Positions 46,823-64,000 of a DNA stretch of 64,000 nt are shown here, one piece after another; position 1 is the first letter of the stretch; every line of letters begins with the position of its first letter. The stretch comes from Glandiceps talaboti (taxonomy: Eukaryota > Hemichordata > Enteropneusta > Spengelidae), in NCBI RefSeq assembly GCF_964340395.1, contig NC_135551.1, positions 10,705,879-10,769,878 of the forward strand, in the 5' to 3' direction. The position numbers and the translations under genes are program-made. The notes under the pieces were generated by a model. The model did not search any database, was not told where the DNA came from, and saw only the letters and a program-made list of their open reading frames with translations.

Positions 46823-47163
46823 GTTATCCCTAGACTCTCTCACAGTCCTCAGAGCATTGCTAAAACTTTAAAAGGGTTGTTTTATATGTACCGATAACTA
46901 CTGCATAATTGCACATCGAATATCCTTGTACTGTGGGTCCTCATTGACTACATAGGGCTAATCATTTGTTGACGTGTAATACCGAGACTCGGGGCATCGC
47001 AATAACACTGCATCGAAGTAACACGTCAGTGAATGATTAGTCCATGGGGGCCCACAGTACACGGATATTCGAGTACAACTATGTGGTAGATATCTTGACA
47101 TACAAAACAGTTAGCCTTTTAGCGATGCTCCGAGGACATGTGAGAGAGTCTCTAGGTTATCCC
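46823..47163. repeat. Fold-back element (GTTATCCCTAGACTCTCTCAC)
   Basis: The left end GTTATCCCTAGACTCTCTCA mirrors TGAGAGAGTCTCTAGGTTATCC at the right end. Inner parts also pair, for example GAATATCCTTGTACTGTGGG with CCCACAGTACACGGATATTC. About 340 bp, non-coding. Confidence 0.75.
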
Positions 47164-47547
47164 GGAATTTGTAAAATAACACTCACTACATAATATCGTG
47201 GGAAGTTATGTGTGTGAAAAGTTAACTGAGAGATATGGCCTCGCCCCATTGATGATGAAAGGCCACGGCTTGCAAGTTGCAGTGATACTATTGAAATATC
47301 ATATTTTTAAGTACATATAAAAGTTGATGATGTGATAGGCCACCCCCGGAGGCCGGGTCTGAGAATCGTTCTATCGTGGTATCCTTGTCGTGTGTCCGTA
47401 TATCATCAGATTGGACAACGTGATTTATGGGAGCATCATGTAAAGCGTAAATGGCACACAATTTGAGCTAAGATAAGTCAAGCTATTGACCCTGGAATTC
47501 ACAAAACTGGGTATCTAAACAAATGTCAACATATATACGTTATATAT

Positions 47548-47623
47548 ATAAAACTATTACGCTCTGCCACTGTGGTATAGAGCACTGTCTTAGCAGATTG
47601 ATACTCACCGAGTTATATGTATG

Positions 47624-47684
<61 letters not shown>
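47548..47684. mobile_element. Penelope-associated fragment plus (TA)n
   Basis: ACTATTACGCTCTGCCACTG...GATACTCACCGAG matches 60279-60337 almost exactly and is followed by a GTAT/TA tract. It is a short relic of the same repeat family as 45306-45734. Confidence 0.7.
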
Positions 47685-47687
<3 letters not shown>

Positions 47688-48191
47688 ACTAGAGAGTTGA
47701 GTGAAACCGAATTACCATATACAAAAAAATATCAATAATCTATGTATGACGCAATTGTTCGAGTACTAGTAAATTGGTCACTTTTTACTACGTGACGAAA
47801 TACACTGTATGTGTGTTCATTCCTGTATATACATTACTTAAACATAAAGTGGCCATATTTGTATTTTTAATATATAAAACAATATTGTCATGCCTTCACA
47901 TTGCAAAATGTTAAATTGATCAATAACCTGTGTCAGTTAATTAGTTATTGATAATTATCTGGGCTTTCGTATGTATACCCGGCGTCCATAGGTTACACTG
48001 CAACAGTAGCATGTGGATACGTCACCCAGGTCTTCACTTTCTTATACTTGCTGACAGAATGGACATGTAGATGAAAATTTGGGATTTTTTTAAATTTATA
48101 AAACATCTTTGCCGTATTTTTCTCTCTGAAAACAAAATGTGAAACAGATTATATCAAGCACTTGCTTGTAACTATTATTTAAATAACGACG

Positions 48192-48224
<33 letters not shown>

Positions 48225-48964
48225 TCAACAACAAAAACAATAAAAGTGTGTAAAACGTTTATCATTGTATGTACAATAACATTTTCCTCACATTTAATTT
48301 TTTATTTATATTATTTTGCAATTTATTGAATTACAAGTATGGACTTTGTAGATGATATTTCATAATTTTATCAATAAAACGACGTAAAGTATGTGTTGTT
48401 ATATGAAATTAAAATTCCAACACATTTGTCACCCAAGAATGCGATATTTGCATATCGTACTGTATTATAGAAATTGTTTCTCCTCTCTCATTGGTTCGTC
48501 TCAGTGTCTGATATACATGTATTAGAGCAAGCCTTGCGATCGCTAGTGAGAGACGTCGGACCCTTTGTCATGGGTGTTATGTTGGTTGTTTCCACTTCAC
48601 ACGACATTATTACTTATGGATTTGAAAGGATAATCCATCCGTCAATTGACTTTCCTCTCCATTCAAAAGACTATCATGGCACACGTTCTATTCAGTGTTT
48701 GTTGCGTGACCCATTCAACCTTTTGTTGGTTGTGTTCAATGGAGAGTGAGAGCAACAAAAGGTTGTCCCCAATTTGACTTTCAAATGACAGATAAACATC
48801 ACACGAATGCCCGGATGACGGAAGTGAATATTAACACCACTGCTATGAGTCTGACCTGACGTTGTGTTACTTTAACTTATGGTACACATCTCTAGCTTAT
48901 ATTAGTAACTGCTTGCTGCGAGACGTGAGATATCTAAGTCTAGAGTGGCCGTGTCTATGTCACC

Positions 48965-50311
48965 ATGGCGTGTGTGCGAATCGCGGTGGTCCTAATGGTT
49001 TCGCTGTCGTTCTTCATTGGTACGGTGCAGCCCCAGAAACCAACGTTCTTATACGTACCAAGCGACGAGGTAGTGGTTCTGAGAAGTGAGTATGTCTCCA
49101 CAAGTGTCAAACTCCACTGTTACGTTATCAACTTCGATTCGAGTTTAACTATGCTTTGGTATAAGAACGGTATAGCTATTAGTCGAAATGAAGACATTGT
49201 CGACAACGAACATAATCTGACAGACCCTGCCAGATACAGCGTGACGCAGGGTCATAACATCGGTTTATTCCTGTTGGATATTGAGGAAATAACAACTAAA
49301 ACAGCCCACTTAGATCGAGGGAGTTACAGGTGTGTCGTCAAGAACAACGGACAAGTTTTGACCAAATCTCCATCAGCAAGGGTGGATATTTACGTCACTG
49401 CTAATTCGGGTTCGGAATACCCCATATGTACACCAATGCAATCACCACACAATTACACCGAGGGCGCTACGGCCACGGTAACATGTTTCACCCAAACGGA
49501 AATTACAGGCACCACACTGGAGTGGTCTCGAAGTGACAGGAACATTACTTTGGCGTCATCAAAGTGCACAGAGGGTGAAGGTGGTAAATATACGTGTATT
49601 ACGGAATTTGTATGGACCGTCAGGTCGGAAGACGACGGACTCGTGTACACTTGCATTGAGAAGAACCCACACATCTCTACGTACCCGACATGTGATATAG
49701 GTCCGCTGATTGTGTCACCACCGATGAACCTTGTCGAAAGTATGACATTTACGATGCCACAGCTCATCGGGATCGCTGTCGGAGGGGGACTGACCTTAAT
49801 CGCGATTATCATTATTATTGCTATAATAGTTGTGGTAGTTCGTAGAAGGAAAAGAGAAGACGCACAGTTTCCAAATATAAGTCGGCACTTTGAGATTCGA
49901 CCACAAACAGATTTTAATAATAGTTGGAAGAGTGGTCAGATGGACACCGGAGCATCAGGTCCTGGCCTCGGTATAGGTACCCTGACCCAAGACACAGGGG
50001 AACGCTACTACAAAAGGAAAACAATGCAGACGCCGATAAACCTAGATGCGCTGTCAGGAATGGCCCCTAAATCACCAAATGTGTCACAGTCGCCAAGTAA
50101 GACATCACTCTCACAATCGGAAGGCAAAGGAAGTAGGCATAGCCGAAGTAGCAGTGTCGTTGACATGGCAACTGGAAATGGCGATTATTCTCGCCCTGCT
50201 AGTGGTTCTGTTCATTATGATGTCGTTGAGAATGACCCAGAAAATTACCAAACCCTGTCCCCACGAGAGGAAGGTTTGTATGCTCATATGAACACATTGC
50301 CTTTGACCTAG
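48965..50311 (+). CDS. Ig-superfamily type I receptor with ITIM/ITAM-like tail
   Basis: Single-exon 448-residue protein; the ATG has a strong CACCATGG context. Signal peptide is about 1-23. Ig domain 1 has C52, W65 and DRGSYRC (C123). Ig domain 2 has C174, W187 and DDGLVYTC (C230), plus C155, C201, C211 and C243. The transmembrane helix is about 266-292, then RRRKRE. The tail ends with YDVV (Y418), YQTL (Y428) and YAHM (Y439), spaced YxxV-x6-YxxL-x7-YxxM. VHYDVV fits the ITIM pattern [SIVL]xYxx[IVL]; the pair also approximates an ITAM. YSRP (Y408) is a YxxP motif. A serine-rich segment (371-397) precedes. Tandem paralogue of the gene at 43217 with a different signalling tail. Confidence 0.9.
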   Translation: MACVRIAVVLMVSLSFFIGTVQPQKPTFLYVPSDEVVVLRSEYVSTSVKLHCYVINFDSSLTMLWYKNGIAISRNEDIVDNEHNLTDPARYSVTQGHNIGLFLLDIEEITTKTAHLDRGSYRCVVKNNGQVLTKSPSARVDIYVTANSGSEYPICTPMQSPHNYTEGATATVTCFTQTEITGTTLEWSRSDRNITLASSKCTEGEGGKYTCITEFVWTVRSEDDGLVYTCIEKNPHISTYPTCDIGPLIVSPPMNLVESMTFTMPQLIGIAVGGGLTLIAIIIIIAIIVVVVRRRKREDAQFPNISRHFEIRPQTDFNNSWKSGQMDTGASGPGLGIGTLTQDTGERYYKRKTMQTPINLDALSGMAPKSPNVSQSPSKTSLSQSEGKGSRHSRSSSVVDMATGNGDYSRPASGSVHYDVVENDPENYQTLSPREEGLYAHMNTLPLT

Positions 50312-50557
50312 ACTCCCTGTACGTCACGCGTGAACTGTTGTACACGACACACTGCTACAGTAACAATAATAACAGTGACGCGTCGACGTGCCCTGGAGAT
50401 GACTGGATGCACAGTACATGTATACAACTAGGCCAGTTACTAGAATCTGAGACTAGTGTAGATGCATGTATATTCAGTATGTGTTCTGAGAGACAAAATG
50501 CTAGTACTTGTATACCATAGTAACCCTGTAAATACATTATACTATGCACAAGCCAAG

Positions 50558-50870
50558 TTATTGTCTTTGAACAGAAAATATGGATTATATATACCCTGCT
50601 CATTCTGCGTCACAACATCACATGTGTACGTCACCAGTTGTGTTCGAAATGTGAATCAAAACTTTAAAAATCACACTTTCTCAACTTTTTGTAAATCGTG
50701 CTTGAATTACATTATTCAGAATATTTTTCTCCATTCAGCCAAGGAAAATACTGGTGACCTAGCTAAGGGTGTTGTCACTATGAGCCAAGCGCCGGACTCA
50801 TAATAACAAAGCCCTTTAGATCACGAACATTTTCCTTAGCTGAACAAATAAATAATAACGTGGATTAGTA
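50558..50870. repeat. Family A repeat copy
   Basis: Arm TTGAACAGAAAATATGGATT (50568) followed by the CCAAGGAAAATACTGGTGACC body (50739) and its partial inverted partner near 50830. Same order as 6291-6865. Confidence 0.55.
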
Positions 50871-52798
50871 TCTTATTATAACACAGACACATTCTGCATT
50901 TTTACATGAATAGAATTATAAGACGACCATTATTAAAAAAAATTTGTAACTACCATTCTGATGTTTATTTTTTTTCTGTAAAACATTTCACCCTTTCTCT
51001 TAAAGTTAGCGTAAATGGCTAGTTTTGTCGATTGTTTCGGCTGCCATTGTCAGTCGAACTCCCGATAGAAACAATGTAAACAACGGTAGGAAGGTACAAT
51101 TATGAGTACAGCTACATAGATCACGTGACTGTTTTACATATATATTAATATGGCGATGTCATTATTTTAAATGAAAAAAAATCGAAATTCCTGCATTTGC
51201 ATATTGACGAATATTATTAATTGAATGACACAGAAACAGTATGTTAGATAGCTTTAATTGGATTTGTAATTAATTTTATAGGTATGTCAATGTCCATAGT
51301 ATTGACTATATTCTTTCATTTGATTATGGATACGAAAACAATATACAGCCTGTTTCAATTTACCGTTCTCCGGTTCTGCTTGCACGCAGGAACCAACCAG
51401 GAAACTGCACACTCTGCACTTTAAGATAGCAAGATTGACTGAATATACAGTTCCCTGTGACATTTTGTCAAAATGAACTGAACTAACATGTCATCAAATG
51501 CAGACGTTAAAATGTTGGCGTCCGCATGTATGTGTTTAGCTGTAGTACATTTCAATGGTTTTATTTCATAATTAGATAAAATGTAGCAAGAATGTGGTCT
51601 TGCTTTCGTATTGGTTTCTGCGACGTATCAAACAGAGTCGGCCAGTGAATAGTATGGGGTTGGGTTGGTGTTCAACATACACTGTTGTTCTGATTGAAAG
51701 ACATAATTGCAAGTCCCCCTAATCTTGCAAACCAGAGCATGACATTTTACCTTTAAATAGAAACATTATATAATATAACATAACGTGAACTGGAGTCTCC
51801 GTCACAAATAGGCAAGTGGTTTACGACAGTGACTTGCATTGCTGTAAATTTAGGTTGGTACTGTTTTACGACGGTTTAGTCAACTTGAATTGAGGTCACC
51901 GTATATAGACCAGTGGTTTACAACAGTCGCAAACGCCATCGCTAAATGACAAGATGAAGGGCGTCAACCAAACATAAAGTTTTAACATTCATTTAGAACT
52001 GTTAACATATCCACTCATGACTTTCATCCAAAAGTCTTGCCAGGATTGCATTACCAAACACCCACTATTATACCCCACCACCACCACCACCACCACCACC
52101 AACAACAACAACAGATACTTACAGCCCATTTGAAGTTACCGTTCACCTGCCCGCTTTGATAAAACAACGCATAAACCAATAACAAAACTGTATATTCTAC
52201 ACTAAGATAGCAAGATGGCATTGCCTTGCTACATTTGGTCTATTTTGAGATAAACGATCTAAACGTACTGCAACTAGACGCAGACACATGGTCGCCAATG
52301 TTCTGAAGTCGTCTCAGTGAATTTGGTGTCTTCTTGGTGGCATTTCATAGTTCATTTCACTGAGACAAAATGTCGCAACAAAATGTATTTATTCAAATTT
52401 GTTATCTTACATTGTAGCGTGCAGTTTAATTTCTTGTTGATTTCTGCTTGGTTGTATCATCAAACAGAGCTGGTAAAGGTAACTTGAAGTAGTCTGTATT
52501 TGCAGTAGCAATTTAATATAAATTAAATTAGCATTTGCCACTAAGTGGTGTCAATTTGTATATTGGATTTTACAGAAACAGAGATACATATATGCTAAGA
52601 AAAGTTTCAATTCTATTTTTTATATATAGATATCACAATTAAACATACGTAGTACCAGGAAGTTAACAGGATAACATTTAATAAACAATGTTAGATCGCA
52701 AATCCACATACCATTGTTGAGGTGTCCATTTTATCAGTTGATTCATATTTGTATAGTGAATGTCGGACACTCGCCAATATCAACTGTAGTGCTTGTGC

Positions 52799-52929
<131 letters not shown>

Positions 52930-54038
52930 TATGGCTATTAAAAACGGAAAGGGACAAGCATGTAACTTTTACTGATCTTAAATTGCTTATGGTGACATGT
53001 TGTGACCACGTGATTAAATTGTCACTAGTGTAACCTTTAACACAGTGTTGTTGCATTCATTGTGCCATTTCCCCAGATCACTCTTCCTCAAACGTCTCCC
53101 GTGAAGTGCAAAGATAAGATACAAAGGTCTGACATTTAACAATGTGTTGTTTGTGTCATCATTCCTGGTTTTCCTATGTAACCATGGTAACTGCCCTGTT
53201 CGTCTTTTCGACACCGATTGTCATTGTTGATGATATTAGTAAAAACAATGGCGTCAACAGTATAGTTAGTGTCGATGCATGTTGTAATATATGCTGTCAT
53301 GTGTTTGTGTTGTACAACAATCACATGACATCCATAATTATCCCTCTGTGTCTTGATCTTATTGTCATGAAACAACTATTGAATTAACTGGTTCAGCCGA
53401 TTGCAAAACACCAATCTACACGTCGAGCAGTAAAGACTTCTAAATTGAACAAAAAAATTGTCTGTGATGTTTCTAGTTTTTTCTTTTCTTTCATAGCGAC
53501 TTTATACTGCCTATAGTGTTGATAAACACCACCTGGTTTCGCCCTCTATTGAACTCCAAGGACATCATATTGGCCTGAAACGACCTTTCTGATAGTAACG
53601 AGTCGAATGCTCGGTGGATCAGTGCTGTCAGTGTGGAAAGGGTACGGTTAACTTGACGAGCGACCTCAACGGCCACTTTACTCCGAATACATTGATGTGT
53701 CGCTCTGAAATGACAAGTGTAATTTTCAACATGTTGAAGGTGTGGTCAGTCGTGGAAGAATTGGGAGACATTTTGTATTTGAGTGCAGGGTTAGTCCATG
53801 ACATGTTCATTTATACAAGCACATTTTGATTGAAAGACATTTGAATACATTAGGTTAATAACTATAATATCAATAATTTGGATGCACCTGTAGAGTTCCT
53901 GAAATGGTTCCGGAATTTCATACCACTGAAATGAAAGCAAAAGAAAAAAAAGAGAGTAAATAAACTGGAATTCCAGTAAAATCCTTATAAGCAGGGGGAA
54001 ACGGGGAAAGCCATCAAAGCAGTACCATGTAAGCATCA

Positions 54039-54107
54039 TTGTATGTATGTATGTATGTATGTATGTATGTATGTATGTATGTATGTATGTATGTATGTAT
54101 GTATGTA
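54039..54107. repeat. (GTAT)n microsatellite
   Basis: About 17 GTAT units. Confidence 0.97.
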
Positions 54108-56135
54108 CCTTGTTGTGTCAAACATATGCATCGAAATGACCAACCTCCCCTACATTCAATGAAGATTACTATTACCTTATTATCGCCATGGAAGCCGGAT
54201 CAAAATGTACATTATTAGAACTTCAAGAAAAAGCTGGAAAATGTAAAAGCTAACAATAGTTATTCAAGCATGTAGTAAGTTTTTGTAGTAAGTTACCGGA
54301 GGGTATATTGCATGGTTTTGGATTGCATTTATGGCTTTGTTAATACCAATGAACGAAGGTGCCTTTATAAATGGGAAGAGTATCTTTTCCGTTTCAAAAT
54401 GATTTAGCCATTATAACTTTGATTTATGTGTTTGATGGCAATATATATAACTGTTTGATTTTAAATGTTACATATTGTATATCAATAATAGATTACATGC
54501 TTTCCTAGCAAATTTATGTGATAATTATAAAGTCACACGTGTTGACCCGCTGTTATCAAGACTACATGTATATGTCGATTGTATGCTTATCTGGTGTATT
54601 TGATCACATTCTAAGGATATTTGATTCTGATTTTGTATTGTGTTAATGATTCAAGTTTTGCTATAAACACATGAGATATGATCTCTGAATTGATTATCAT
54701 TTCTTGAAATTATTACTATTAGGATTAATTTATATCTACATCCACTTGTACCAAAACTACTGACTTATATTGTTATTTGCAGCACGATTCATCACGTCAC
54801 AGTAAATGTAAAGACTCAATTCCACGATCACTCCATACATCATGTATATGCAGCAGTGGTTTCGTTTTTTCAGGATAGAGCCAGTGAGCTTTATTCCTGT
54901 ATCTATTACCAAGTTTGCTTTACCGAATTTATCAACCTTTTTTCGGTTGGGTGAAGGACATTATTTTTGCAATCGAACGGGGATGGCGCTGTGATCACAG
55001 TGCTCAATTTTAACCTTGTTTCTTCATCTCCATCTAAAAACAGGACGGCCATCACCATTAACATCCCCCCAGTTTAATTCTCTGACAGTTTAATTCTCTG
55101 GGAGTTGGAATAAACGTTTGGAGACTAAGCTCCAATGGTGTGTTTTCCCTTCCTAAACAATAGGAAAGTTGTCACAGCTTACAGACTGTTCTGTTTCGTC
55201 ATCGTTGCGAGATTAATAACAGATACGATCACTTTAACATTTTTATTATTCCTCACAAAAACCTTGTAAACGGCTGCAAAACTAGTAGAAGACAATGTAG
55301 ACACAATAAGTTGGCCAACTTCGACTATGAGGAGAAAATGATGAATGTCTAACATTACATTTATATATACATAACATCCGAGCGTTAGTGAATGACACCA
55401 GTCCCTAGGGAGACTAATGATAAATGCGAAAAATACAATTAAATAGGGTTGATCTATCTGTCTGTCTGTTTTCTTGCCTTTTTCATCATTTTTCTGTGTA
55501 ACAGCCTATTCAATTAAAGTTGTTTTTGTAGCAAGATCCATGCATGCTAATTATACATATCCAAAAATACCCATTCGGTTGGTGGTGGAATTCCTAAATG
55601 GATTATTTGTTTATCTCGCCAAACAACCCCTGTAAATAAATTTGCCAAAACTAACATATGCATACCGACCAAAATTCAGTGGTCCATAGTCACTGTCAGT
55701 TCTTTTTCGTATGAAGCCATATATGCATCGCACCGCGTGCAAGAACGTTTGTCGTTAGATGTAGAAAAGGCAAAACAAAATATTCGTTTTGCTCAAAATG
55801 TCCACAGAAGGACGTGTTTTATTGTAAATAGTTGTTTAAGACAATCAAACTTTGGATTTTGACATTTATATTTTACGTGTACAACTGTTGTAGATTTTAG
55901 CCAGAACTATCCTGGCACTCCTTTTGCTTGTGTAAGTTGCGCCTTCTCACATGGGGTAGAGAGTGATTACATAAGCGGACCAACGGCTGGACCTTTCAGA
56001 CTTGGTACATTTAGGTACAGGCAGAAAATAAAATGAACACAAAAATAAATTTCACAAGATATGCTAGCATTGTGATTGTTATGTGTTTGCTTTTTTCCCC
56101 TCTCTACCTGGTAGGTTTTGAGAAAATTCAAGGAC

Positions 56136-56136
56136 C

Positions 56137-56192
<56 letters not shown>

Positions 56193-56257
56193 GGGACAGA
56201 GACAGATAGACAGAGAGACAGAGACAGAGACAGCGAGCGACAGAGAGACAGACAGAC

Positions 56258-56300
<43 letters not shown>

Positions 56301-56333
56301 GACAGAAAGAATGAGAGACAGAGATAGAGAGCC

Positions 56334-56382
<49 letters not shown>

Positions 56383-56391
56383 CTGACAGAC
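56136..56391. repeat. (CAGA)n compound array
   Basis: CAGA units interrupted by GAGACA variants. Frames across it (RQTDRQTD, SVCLSVCL) are artefacts. Confidence 0.97.
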
Positions 56392-56800
56392 ACAGATATC
56401 GCCAAAATTAAAGTGATTAAAACACAAGGGTACACCAAATAGACGAACGTATATATGACACCCGACTATGTATGATTTACATGTTTATTAGAAGTGGATC
56501 TCAAAATTATCATCATGATGGTGAAATTGTCTCAACATTAATTTTACAATAATATAACAAAAGCTATTGGTCATTCATTTTTTGAATTTTACTAATACCT
56601 ATTTTATCTAGGTTATTAACACAGCACGATAATCTCCCTCCCCTCTTTATCTCTTTATTTTGCTAAATGCTACATAGCGTCATTACTGCCTCTCATTATC
56701 TGGCAAACTGGTTGATTTATCAATACATCACACTCGAAGTCATACATCGCAAACATTGGTGTTTTATCTAGCAGTGTATACACTGTGAGAGGTGTTAGAG

Positions 56801-63024
<6,224 letters not shown>

Positions 63025-64000
63025 GTAAACTTAATATTTGTTAAGACAATCACTTAATATCTGCCTTTATAACGTTTTACATGTTCATGTTTTATGGTAC
63101 TGTTTTAGATGTATGGATAGTTTTAGGCGTTACAATTGTGTCTTTCAATAGACAAGAAACTGTTACAGTACTAGAAAGTTGGATAGGAAGAACTTATTGG
63201 TATGATGTAACACCTGCAGTAGATGTGACATACTATACAGGGGTAATTTTGAATGTGATCAAGTGGTTGCTTTGCATGTAAATAGTATTTTATCCCATTG
63301 CTAAAATGCTGTAATATATATTCATCGGTCAATCAGTCAGTCAGTCAGTCAGTCCTCCCTCAACTAATGTCACATGCAATTATATCTCTTCAAGTAAAGA
63401 AGCTTTGAAAAACTTATCCTAAAAAAACAATTGTTTGGTTCCGGTTACCCGACCCCACCTAGGTTTTCACTGCCGACCCTAACTTTTTTTACGTATTCAA
63501 GAAAAAAATAAATAAAATCGCAAATTTTTTTTAAGTCTCATCACGAGAAGTAGTGGATGCGGAAACTGACATTAACTTAAAAAGACAAATTAAAACTGTT
63601 CTTCTAATCTGTAATGGCTGTACATATTATAGGAAGAAATGAACAACACAGAAACCATTTGGAAAAACAATGGACAACCTGAACTAGGCACTCACACAGA
63701 AAAAAAATATATAGCAAAATAAAATAAAATGTCTACCTACCCCGCCTATTCTAAAATTTTGTATTAGGCCTTATGGCATCTATATTTATAATCATAGATG
63801 CAAGTAAGCTACCCAAATACATTTTTTGGTCTTTTATCCAAAGACTGGTTGGTTGATTGGAAATCACACGTTATTTCTGCAACCAATTAGAAGTGAGCAT
63901 AGTAACATGATTCGGGAAAGACGTGATCTCAATACCGGGCAACAACCACATTTAGTAATCGTCTTGAACGAGGAGGACGAAGGCGACGATCCCATCGATG
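63025..64000. other. ADAM-like intron 4 (to the window edge)
   Basis: No further prodomain or catalytic exon is recognisable. Contains a CAGT run (63331-63353) and a repeat copy at 63421-63775. The last about 60 bases are GC-richer and contain AACGAGGAGGACGAAGGCGA, cut by the edge and unassigned. Confidence 0.55.
63421..63775. repeat. Interspersed repeat (TTGTTTGGTTCCGGTTACC)
   Basis: TTGTTTGGTTCCGGTTACCC...CACTGCCGACC followed by ACACAGAAA...TCTACC...CTATTCTAAAA...AGGCCT. The same blocks in the same order appear at about 4968-5132, so this is a dispersed family with at least two copies here. Confidence 0.7.

Larger units (their letters stand above)
44801..48964. other. Intergenic region between the two Ig receptors
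   Basis: Holds (TA)n tracts at 45218-45288, 45379-45420 and 45576-45658. It also holds the hammerhead-bearing tandem 45306-45734, a fold-back element (46823-47163), a retroelement fragment (47548-47615) and an AAC repeat (48184-48230). No credible exon. Confidence 0.6.

Noticed and set aside
48474-48749. 91-codon frame upstream of the second Ig receptor
   Set aside because: No homology recognised and contains repeat-like inverted text (ACCTTTTGTTG near its end); likely chance.
53491-53676. 61-codon minus-strand frame with fairly even composition
   Set aside because: Looks protein-like but has no recognisable family, splice sites or context; could be chance in a GC-richer patch.
63081-63281. 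Possible fifth exon of the ADAM-like gene
   Set aside because: An AG precedes GATGTATGG at 63108, but joining in phase 0 gives D-V-W-I-V-L-G-V, a hydrophobic stretch unlike the expected GL.G.....Y.I.PL prodomain end.

Overview
Eukaryotic (animal) genomic DNA. It is AT-rich, has few genes, has GT-AG introns, and is full of microsatellites, fold-back (MITE-like) repeats and retroelement debris. The genes (an ENPP phosphodiesterase, the centrosomal protein CEP43/FOP, a BTB-kelch protein, immunoglobulin-superfamily receptors and an ADAM-type prodomain) point to a metazoan. The repeat style suggests a marine invertebrate, but I cannot name phylum or species from the sequence.

Layout. (1) 717-3727, minus strand: first two coding exons of an ENPP4/5-like ectophosphodiesterase, continuing off the left edge. 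(2) 4118-27573, plus strand: a complete 13-exon CEP43/FOP gene, divergent from ENPP across a 390-bp shared promoter. Its exons join in phase into about 505 residues. The middle carries a pair of EF-hands that I do not know from vertebrate CEP43. It also has a duplicated terminal exon and a 53-bp minisatellite that multiplies a splice acceptor. (3) 27574-37097: intergenic, repeats only. (4) 37100-39457, plus: intronless-CDS kelch protein with an N-terminal MGCxxS acylation signal, two BTB domains, BACK and kelch repeats. (5) 43217-44800 and 48965-50311, plus: two paralogous single-exon type I membrane receptors, each with two Ig domains and a tyrosine-rich tail. One has five YxN[L/V] motifs; the other has an ITIM-like motif within an ITAM-like series. 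(6) 56801-63024, plus: the first four coding exons of an ADAM/ADAMTS-type metalloprotease (signal peptide and prodomain), running off the right edge.

Mobile DNA. A 5'-truncated Penelope-like element (RT plus GIY-YIG endonuclease) lies antisense in intron 1 of the ADAM-like gene, with 65-bp inverted repeats at its ends. On the minus strand, its 3' flank and several related short repeats (45.3-45.7, 58.1 and 60.4 kb) fold as hammerhead-ribozyme motifs with compensatory stem I changes. The 45.3-45.7 kb pair resembles a small tandem retrozyme. Many of these pieces abut (TA)n tracts. Other repeats are several fold-back families and three elements that share a hairpin followed by a GTCC/GTCT run.

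The genes do not form an operon-like unit. The meaningful neighbourhoods are the divergent ENPP/CEP43 promoter and the tandem Ig-receptor pair.
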